Below, piece after piece: positions 58,258-64,000 of a stretch of DNA of 64,000 bases. Both the position numbers and the translations under genes were made by a program. The stretch comes from Achromobacter sp. Root83 (GTDB lineage: Bacteria; Pseudomonadota; Gammaproteobacteria; Burkholderiales; Burkholderiaceae_B). Where the stretch lies: the NCBI RefSeq assembly GCF_001428845.1, contig NZ_LMIU01000027.1:63910-127909 (forward strand), in the 5' to 3' direction. Positions within the stretch are counted from its first letter, which is position 1, and every line of letters starts with the position of its first letter. The notes beneath the pieces are model-generated. The model did no database searches, was not told the origin of the DNA, and worked only from the letters and a program-made list of their open reading frames with translations.

Positions 58258-59190
58258 TTGGATACCCACAGCGCCATGCAGACTTACGCCCGGGTCGTGG
58301 AACTGGGCTCGTTCGCGGCCGCGGCCGACAAAATGGGGCAGGCCCGTTCCGTGGTCACCCGGCAGATCGCCTATCTGGAGCAGAAATATGGCGTGCGGCT
58401 GCTGAACCGCACGACACGCAAGCTCAGCATGACGGACGCCGGCCGCGCCTTCTACGAACGCGTGCGTCCGATCCTGGCCGAGGTCGCGGATCTGGAACTG
58501 TCGCTGCAGGCCGAAGGCCAGAAGCCCAGCGGCCGGCTACGCATCAGCGCGCCCGTTTCCTTCGGCATCCTGCACCTGGGGCCGGCCATCGCCGAGTACC
58601 TGCAGCGCTATCCGGACGTGGTGATAGACCTGGACCTGAACGATCGCGTGGTGGACCTGGTGGAGGACGGCTACGATGTCGCCGTGCGGATCGGGCCGCA
58701 GCTGGATTCCTCGCTGGTGGCCCGGCCGCTGGCGCCCCAGCAACTGCTGGTTTGCGCCGCGCCGTCCTACCTGAAGCGCCACGGCGCGCCGGCCGTGCCC
58801 GAAGACCTGAAGCAGCACCGCTGCCTGCACTATGCCTATGCCAGCACGGGCAACGAATGGCATTTCGAAAAAGACGGCGTGACGCACCTGGTGCGCGTGA
58901 ACGCGGCGCTGCGCGCCAATAATGGCGACGTGCTGCGCACGGCGGCGCTGGCCGGCCACGGCATCATCCTGCAGCCGGAGTTCCTGGTGGGCGACGATAT
59001 CCGCGCGGGGCGCCTCACGGCGCTGCTTACCGGCTATGCCCATACGCCCATTTCCATGGTTGCCGTCTATCCCCACCGGCGCTTCCTGTCGCCCAAGGTC
59101 CGGTCTTTCGTCGAACACCTGGAAGAGCGCTTCGGCAGCCCCTCCCCGGTGGCGCCGGGCCGGCGCGCCACGACCCGCCGCAGCCGTTAG
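58258..59190 (+). CDS. LysR-family transcriptional regulator
   Basis: Regulator of 310 residues starting at TTG with AGGA before it. The winged helix-turn-helix is at about 1-60 with FAAAADKMGQARSVVTRQIA and LLNRTTRKLSMTDAGRAFYE. The substrate-binding domain follows from about 90 (RLRISAPVSFGILHL). It belongs to the CrgA/DsdC-like branch by its sequence style. It is divergent from doxX and likely regulates it. Confidence 0.9.
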   Translation: MDTHSAMQTYARVVELGSFAAAADKMGQARSVVTRQIAYLEQKYGVRLLNRTTRKLSMTDAGRAFYERVRPILAEVADLELSLQAEGQKPSGRLRISAPVSFGILHLGPAIAEYLQRYPDVVIDLDLNDRVVDLVEDGYDVAVRIGPQLDSSLVARPLAPQQLLVCAAPSYLKRHGAPAVPEDLKQHRCLHYAYASTGNEWHFEKDGVTHLVRVNAALRANNGDVLRTAALAGHGIILQPEFLVGDDIRAGRLTALLTGYAHTPISMVAVYPHRRFLSPKVRSFVEHLEERFGSPSPVAPGRRATTRRSR

Positions 59191-59200
59191 AATCGTACCC

Positions 59201-59782
59201 ATGACCGCCAAATCGCCCATCGAATACTTCCCCGCACCGCGCCGTTCCCATTTCTGCAGCCAATGCGGCTCGCCAGTAAACCGCCGGGTGCCCGAAGGCG
59301 ACAACCGCGAGCGCGACATCTGCGATCACTGTGGCGCGATCCATTACCAGAATCCGCGGCTGGTGGTCGGCACCGTGCCCGTCTGGGAGAACCGCGTGCT
59401 GCTGTGCCGCCGGGCCATCGAGCCGCGCTACAACACCTGGACCCTGCCGGCCGGTTTCATGGAGTTGGGCGAAAGCACGGCACAGGGCGCGGGCCGCGAA
59501 ACGCTGGAGGAATCCGGCGCCAAGATCCAGCTTGGCGACATCTACACGATCATCGACGTGCCGCAGATCGAACAGGTGCACGTGTTCTACCTGGCCCAGG
59601 CGCTGGGCCCCGAGCTGGACCCCGGCCCCGAGAGCCTCGAAGCCCGTTACTACGACGAGTCCGAGATCCCCTGGGACGACCTGGCTTTCCGCACGGTGGC
59701 GAGCACGTTGCGCCTGTATTTCGAGGACCGCAAGCGCGGCACGTTCGGCCCTCATCACTACACCCTAGAATCGCACCGTTGA
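59201..59782 (+). CDS. Nudix hydrolase with zinc ribbon (NudC-like)
   Basis: Enzyme of 193 residues. An N-terminal zinc ribbon has two CxxC pairs (CSQC and CDHC). The Nudix box reads [14 protein letters not shown] followed by RETLEESGA and fits the consensus GX5EX7REUXEEXGU. It hydrolyses a nucleoside diphosphate linked to another group, perhaps NADH or ADP-ribose. The start at 59201 opens a new protein just after the LysR gene. Its stop overlaps the aat TTG start. Confidence 0.9.
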   Translation: MTAKSPIEYFPAPRRSHFCSQCGSPVNRRVPEGDNRERDICDHCGAIHYQNPRLVVGTVPVWENRVLLCRRAIEPRYNTWTLPAGFMELGESTAQGAGRETLEESGAKIQLGDIYTIIDVPQIEQVHVFYLAQALGPELDPGPESLEARYYDESEIPWDDLAFRTVASTLRLYFEDRKRGTFGPHHYTLESHR

Positions 59783-60561
59783 AGCTGCCCTGGCTTGCCG
59801 CCGATACCCCATTCCCTCCCGCGGAATTTGCGCTGACGGACCCCGACGGCCTGTTGGCGGCGGGCGCGGACCTGTCTCCCGCGCGGCTCATCCAGGCCTA
59901 TTCGAACGGCATCTTTCCCTGGTATTCGGAAGGCGAACCCGTCCTGTGGTGGAGCCCCGATCCGCGCATGGTGCTGGCGGTCAAGGACTTCGCGCCGTCG
60001 CACTCCCTGCGCAAGCTGCTCAGGCAGATCGCCAGCCACGAACGCGATGCAGCGCCGCGCGTGCTAGTGCGCGTGGACACCGCCTTTGCGCAGGTCATGG
60101 CCGCCTGTGCCGCGCCGCGCGACGGCCAGCCCGGGACCTGGATCACGGGCGCCATGCAGGAAGCCTATCGCGCCTGGCATGAGGCCGGTTACGTCCACAG
60201 CATCGAAACCTGGATCGACGGCGAACTCGCGGGTGGGCTGTATGGGATCAGCCTGGGGCGCATGTTCTTCGGCGAGTCCATGTTCACGCGCGCGCCCAAC
60301 GCGTCCAAGATCGCGCTGGCGTATCTGGTGCGCTACCTTGCCGCGCAGGGCGTGGAGTGGATCGATTGCCAGCAGCAGACGCGCCACCTGGCCAGCATGG
60401 GCGCCCGCCCCCTGCCCCGGACACGGTTTTTGCAGCACGTGCGCCAGATCACCTTGCTGCCGGGCATTGCGTGGGCGCGCGGCATGCTGGACAGCACCGG
60501 CCGCCTGCATCCGGACGCGCCTGCGCGGCCATCGGATCCCGGGTTAAGCGTTAATATGTAG
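59779..60561 (+). CDS. aat: Leucyl/phenylalanyl-tRNA--protein transferase
   Basis: N-degron enzyme of 260 residues that adds Leu or Phe to proteins with N-terminal Lys or Arg, marking them for ClpS/ClpAP. The family motifs are [45 protein letters not shown] and [20 protein letters not shown]. The TTG start overlaps the Nudix stop and opens directly into [17 protein letters not shown]. bpt, with a related role, follows 41 bp later. Confidence 0.95.
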   Translation: MKLPWLAADTPFPPAEFALTDPDGLLAAGADLSPARLIQAYSNGIFPWYSEGEPVLWWSPDPRMVLAVKDFAPSHSLRKLLRQIASHERDAAPRVLVRVDTAFAQVMAACAAPRDGQPGTWITGAMQEAYRAWHEAGYVHSIETWIDGELAGGLYGISLGRMFFGESMFTRAPNASKIALAYLVRYLAAQGVEWIDCQQQTRHLASMGARPLPRTRFLQHVRQITLLPGIAWARGMLDSTGRLHPDAPARPSDPGLSVNM

Positions 60562-60602
60562 CCACCCCGTCATGGGCTTGCCGCCGTCGTGCGGGATCTC
60601 CA

Positions 60603-61340
60603 ATGAGCCAGCTCAAAGAACTCCCCTTCTCCACGCTGCAGTTCTATGCAACCGCCCCTTACCCCTGCAGCTATCTGCCGGGTCGCCAGGCCCGGTCGCA
60701 AGTCGCCGCGCCCGGCCATCTGATCAACGCCGGCACGTATTCCCAGCTTGTGGAACAGGGCTTTCGCCGCAGCGGGCTCTTCACCTACCGTCCCCATTGC
60801 GACAACTGCCACGCCTGTGTCCCCGTGCGCGTGGATACGGCGGGCTTTGCCCCCAACCGCAGCCAGCGCCGCGCCTGGCGCGATCACCGGCACCTGCAAT
60901 CCTTCGTGGCGGAACTGGCCTGGTCGCCGGAACACTACCGGCTCTACACCCGTTACCAGCAGGGCCGGCACCCGGGCGGCGGCATGGACGAAGACAGCCG
61001 TACCCAATATGCGCAATTCCTGCTCACCAGCCGTGTCAACACCCGGCTGGTGGAATTTCGCGATCCCGAGGGCGTGCTGATGATGGTGTCCATCATCGAC
61101 GTGCTGGACGACGGGCTGTCTTCGGTCTACACGTTCTATGACCCCGATATCGCCGACGGGCTGGGCACCTACAGCATCGTCTGGCAGATCGAGCAGTGCC
61201 GCGCGCTGAACCTGCCCTGGCTGTACCTGGGCTACTGGATCGCCGACAGCCGCAAGATGTCCTATAAGTCGAGCTTCAGGCCGGCCCAGTTCCTGGTCGA
61301 CGGCGCTTGGGGCGAGCAGCCGGAACCGTCCCCCACCTGA
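60603..61340 (+). CDS. bpt: Aspartate/glutamate leucyltransferase (Bpt/Ate)
   Basis: N-degron enzyme of 245 residues that adds Leu to proteins with N-terminal Asp or Glu. It opens with the ATE N-domain, [20 protein letters not shown], and has [14 protein letters not shown] with its cysteines, the [15 protein letters not shown] loop and [20 protein letters not shown]. It is next to aat, so both tagging routes lie together. Confidence 0.95.
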   Translation: MSQLKELPFSTLQFYATAPYPCSYLPGRQARSQVAAPGHLINAGTYSQLVEQGFRRSGLFTYRPHCDNCHACVPVRVDTAGFAPNRSQRRAWRDHRHLQSFVAELAWSPEHYRLYTRYQQGRHPGGGMDEDSRTQYAQFLLTSRVNTRLVEFRDPEGVLMMVSIIDVLDDGLSSVYTFYDPDIADGLGTYSIVWQIEQCRALNLPWLYLGYWIADSRKMSYKSSFRPAQFLVDGAWGEQPEPSPT

Positions 61341-61413
61341 TTTTCCCAATGAATGCCCGCCCCACCTCCGGTCCGCCGCGAGGGCGGCGGAATTCGCTCT
61401 ACAATTCCGCCCC

Positions 61414-62457
61414 ATGTCTATCCTCTTCCACGCCTATCCCCTGGCCCGCCCGGCACTGTTCGCCATGGATGCGGAAACCGCTCACGAAGTGACTTTGTCG
61501 AGCCTGCAGCGCGCCTACGAGTGCGGCGCCACGCGCAAGCTCCTGCATGCGCAGCCCAAGGCGCCCTGCACGCTGATGGGGATGCAGCTAGCCAACCCGA
61601 TCGGGCTGGCGGCGGGGCTGGACAAGAACGGCGCGTACATCGATGCGCTCGGCAACCTGGGTTTCGGCTTCATCGAAGTGGGCACGGTCACGCCGCGCGC
61701 GCAGCCCGGCAATCCCAAGCCGCGCATGTTCCGCCTGCCGCGCGCCAATGCGCTGATCAACCGGCTGGGTTTCAACAACCAGGGCCTGGAAGCTTTCCTG
61801 GCCAATGTGCAGCGCAGCGAATGGCGCAAGCAGGGCGGCATCCTGGGGCTGAACATCGGCAAGAATGCGGATACGCCGATCGAGCGCGCGGCGGACGACT
61901 ACCTGATCGGCCTGGAAGGCGTTTATCCCCATGCCGACTACGTGACGGTGAACATCTCGTCGCCCAACACCAAGAACCTGCGGGCGCTGCAAAGCGGCGA
62001 CGAACTGTCCGCGCTGCTGGGTCAACTGGCGGACAAGCGCCGGGCGCTCGAAGACCAGCACCAGCGCCGGGTGCCGATGGCGGTGAAGATCGCCCCCGAC
62101 CTGACCGAGGAGCAGATCGACGCCATTGCCGACATCCTGCCGCGCCATGGCATCGACGGCGTCATCGCCACCAACACGACGCTGTCGCGCGAAGCGGTGG
62201 CGGGCCAGGCCCACGCGGAAGAAGCCGGCGGACTGTCCGGCGCCCCCGTGCACGAGTTGTCGCTGGCGGTCATCCGCCGCCTGAAACAGAAGCTGGGCGG
62301 CAGCCTGGCCATCATCGGCGTGGGCGGTGTGCTGTCGGGCCAGCAGGCCCGCGAAAAGATGGAAGCCGGCGCCGACGCGGTGCAGCTCTATACGGGCCTG
62401 ATCTATCGCGGCCCCGCCCTGGTGGGCGAGTGCGTGCGAGCCGTGGCGCGCCGCTGA
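61414..62457 (+). CDS. pyrD: Dihydroorotate dehydrogenase (quinone)
   Basis: Class 2 DHODH of 347 residues, bound to the inner membrane and linked to quinone. The N-terminal helix region has [22 protein letters not shown] binding is in [14 protein letters not shown]; the catalytic Ser is in [14 protein letters not shown]. It makes orotate in pyrimidine synthesis. It follows bpt by about 70 bp. Confidence 0.97.
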   Translation: MSILFHAYPLARPALFAMDAETAHEVTLSSLQRAYECGATRKLLHAQPKAPCTLMGMQLANPIGLAAGLDKNGAYIDALGNLGFGFIEVGTVTPRAQPGNPKPRMFRLPRANALINRLGFNNQGLEAFLANVQRSEWRKQGGILGLNIGKNADTPIERAADDYLIGLEGVYPHADYVTVNISSPNTKNLRALQSGDELSALLGQLADKRRALEDQHQRRVPMAVKIAPDLTEEQIDAIADILPRHGIDGVIATNTTLSREAVAGQAHAEEAGGLSGAPVHELSLAVIRRLKQKLGGSLAIIGVGGVLSGQQAREKMEAGADAVQLYTGLIYRGPALVGECVRAVARR

Positions 62458-62499
62458 AAGCACCCCGCCACCGGCCAACACGGCCCCGGCGAGCGGGCA

Positions 62500-62528
62500 A
62501 AAAAAAGGGGCCACCCTGTGGGTGGCCC
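62500..62528 (-). terminator. Rho-independent terminator after the phasin gene
   Basis: GGGCCACCC (62508-62516) pairs with GGGTGGCCC (62520-62528) around TGT. On the minus strand the T-run follows, so it ends the phasin transcript. It may also stop pyrD weakly. Confidence 0.85.
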
Positions 62529-62599
62529 TAATTCCAGCTCTGCTCTGTCACTCAACAGTACTACATTACTGCGACTTGCGCAGCATCGCGCGCCAAAAC

Positions 62600-63178
62600 T
62601 TAGGCGGTGCGACGGCTGCGGTTGGCAACCTTGGTGGCTGCGTCGGCGGCATCCGTAGCAGCCTTGAAGGTCGCGTTGGCGGCGGCATTCAGGTTCGATT
62701 CGGCGACTTCAGCAGCCTGCTTGGCGGCCTTGGTCATCGAATCGTAAGCGCTGGTCGCGGTGGCCAGCGAAGACTTGATCAGGGCCACGGCGCTTTCGGA
62801 GCCGGTCGGGGCGTTCTTCGAGAACTGGTCGACGGCGTCGCTCAGCTGCTGCTGGCTTTCGGCGATCTGTTCTTCGGTCAGCTTGACCAGGCTGCCTTGC
62901 ACGCCGGCAACGATGTCGTACACATGCTTGGTGTAGGCCATGGCCTTTTCGGCGCCCGGCTGCAGCAGGCCCGAGGCAAATGCCGCGGCTTCCTGCGGGT
63001 CTTTAACTTCGGCAGCCAATTGCGACTTCTGGGCGACTTCGTCCAGCGTGGCCTTGACGACCTTCAGATTCAGTTCGACCAGCTTTTCAAAGCCGGCGAA
63101 AACGGCCGATTGGGCGGCCACGAAAGTATTGATGCTGGCCTTTTGACGGTCCAGGACTTGTTGCGGAATTGCGCTCAT
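62600..63178 (-). CDS. phaP: Phasin family protein
   Basis: Granule-coat protein of 192 residues. It opens with the family pattern IPQQVLDRQKASINTFVAAQ and continues as long amphipathic helices with LVELNLKVVKATLDEVAQKS and an Ala-rich tail. Phasins bind polyhydroxyalkanoate granules. The ATG at 63178 has GGAG before it; thirteen upstream codons are not conserved. No PHA synthase gene is in the window. Confidence 0.9.
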   Translation of the reverse strand: MSAIPQQVLDRQKASINTFVAAQSAVFAGFEKLVELNLKVVKATLDEVAQKSQLAAEVKDPQEAAAFASGLLQPGAEKAMAYTKHVYDIVAGVQGSLVKLTEEQIAESQQQLSDAVDQFSKNAPTGSESAVALIKSSLATATSAYDSMTKAAKQAAEVAESNLNAAANATFKAATDAADAATKVANRSRRTA

Positions 63179-63562
63179 AGAATGCTCCTTCAGGGGTAGC
63201 CGGACGCTGTCCGGCAAGTGAGGATGGTTGTCTGCGACGAACTATAGAAACGTGCGCGGAAACTGGTACTACAAGCTACCGCCGGCCCGTTTGATGCACT
63301 GCACAATTCACATTCTAGACCGGGCAAAAATCTTGTCAAGCCATTTTTGTGCGGTGCAACAAGTGTTTGCACTTTTCCGGTGCACGCGCCTGCCCGGATT
63401 TGATCCTGCTCAATGATTTCCCAGGATCCGGGAAAAACCGGACATGACGCGGTATCAATTCTTTTCTACACTGCTTGCAAGCTGATGACAGACAAATACA
63501 AACCAAATATCAGCGTTTGATAACTAAATCGCAGCAAGCAAAACCCTGCAATCGGAGACTTC
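63179..63562. other. 384-bp intergenic region with TGCA-rich motifs
   Basis: No gene is seen. It holds repeated TGCA or TGCAC motifs (63295-63305, 63354-63373, 63380-63385), including GGTGCAACAAGTGTTTGCAC. They could bind a PhaR-like regulator of phasin. TATAGT near 63241 on the minus strand is a possible phasin -10. The right part must hold the Bug promoter. Confidence 0.4.
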
Positions 63563-64000
63563 ATGACCCTAATCCCCCGCACGCTTTCGGCCCTGCTCGC
63601 GGCCAGCGCCATGCTCGCGGCCGGCGCCGCCCACGCGGAATTTCCGGAACGCCCCATCAACATGGTGGTGCCGTTCGCCGCTGGCGGCCCGACCGACAAC
63701 GTCGCCCGCTCGCTGGCGGAGGCCATGCGGCCGAGTCTGGGCCAGACGGTCGTGGTTGAAAACAAAGGCGGCGCCGGCGGCACCATCGGGACCACCCAGG
63801 TGGCGCGTTCGCAGCCGGATGGCTATTCCATCCTGCTGATGCACGCCGGCTTCTCGACGGCGCCCTCGCTCTACAAGAATCCGGGGTACGACCCCTTCAA
63901 GAGCTTCGAGCCCATCGGCCTCGTGGTCGACGTGCCGATGACCATCATCGCGCGCTCCGACTTCCCGCCCAACACCATCCAGGAACTGGCCGAGTACGTC
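63563..64000 (+). CDS. Bug-family periplasmic solute receptor (TctC-like), 3' end missing
   Basis: The first 146 codons of a receptor of normal length about 320. A signal peptide (LSALLAASAMLAAGAAHA) leads to the Bug opening FPERPINMVVPFAAGGPTDN and the ligand loop ENKGGAGGTIGTTQVARSQ. The frame is open to the last base of the window. These proteins bind carboxylates or amides for a tripartite transporter, or stand alone. Alcaligenaceae have very many copies. Confidence 0.9.
   Translation, partial: MTLIPRTLSALLAASAMLAAGAAHAEFPERPINMVVPFAAGGPTDNVARSLAEAMRPSLGQTVVVENKGGAGGTIGTTQVARSQPDGYSILLMHAGFSTAPSLYKNPGYDPFKSFEPIGLVVDVPMTIIARSDFPPNTIQELAEYV

Overview
This is a chromosomal window of about 64 kb, rich in G and C, from a betaproteobacterium of the family Alcaligenaceae, most likely Achromobacter or a close Bordetella relative. 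The gene content supports this: a Bug/Tct-type solute receptor, a DUF4148-like repeat protein, a DUF1841 protein, a phasin, the order nadK-recN-fur-bamE-dapB, and a split hrcA/grpE/dnaK/dnaJ cluster. The assignment rests on recognising protein families, not on a search. No phage, insertion sequence, CRISPR array or plasmid feature was found. Almost all of the window is ordinary core genome.

Region 1 (1-9.6 kb, + strand) is a catabolic operon for D-amino acids or N-acyl-D-amino acids: a PLP amino acid deaminase cut by the window edge, a five-part Dpp/Opp-type ABC importer, an RpiR regulator, a D-aminoacylase and a RidA enamine deaminase. Region 2 (9.7-16.4 kb) has lolA-ftsK on the minus strand, then trxB, an Smr-domain protein, an SMR efflux pump and two exported proteins of unknown function, one with four YD-like repeats. 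Region 3 (16.4-31.4 kb) has a two-gene Na+/solute symporter, then the potassium locus (a tiny membrane ORF, kdpFABC, kdpDE) behind a likely KdpE box, a TorF-type porin, a DapA-like aldolase with a small ACT-like partner, and an O-antigen ligase-like protein.

Region 4 (31.4-41.2 kb) holds icd, a DUF1841 protein, two small c-type cytochromes, a MoxR ATPase with a VWA/CoxE partner, two GNAT acetyltransferases and an M16 peptidase. Region 5 (41.2-42.8 kb) is the strangest stretch. It has an exported protein made of three repeats, a 3' region of 15-bp and 6-bp tandem repeats ending in a terminator, a perfect 33-bp inverted repeat with a 96-bp spacer, and a 34-bp direct repeat. Region 6 (42.8-49.6 kb, minus strand) is the heat-shock cluster hrcA-hemH-small ORF-grpE-thioredoxin-dnaK-dnaJ, with good sigma-32 promoters before grpE and dnaK.

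Region 7 (49.7-55.4 kb) is nadK-recN, fur, bamE-dapB and murB. Region 8 (55.6-56.6 kb) has three identical tRNA-Gly(GCC) genes and a tRNA-Cys(GCA); each Gly copy seems to have its own promoter. Region 9 (56.7-64 kb) has a His-rich exported protein, a DoxX/LysR divergent pair, a Nudix hydrolase, the two N-degron leucyl-transferases aat and bpt, pyrD, a phasin and the start of a Bug receptor.
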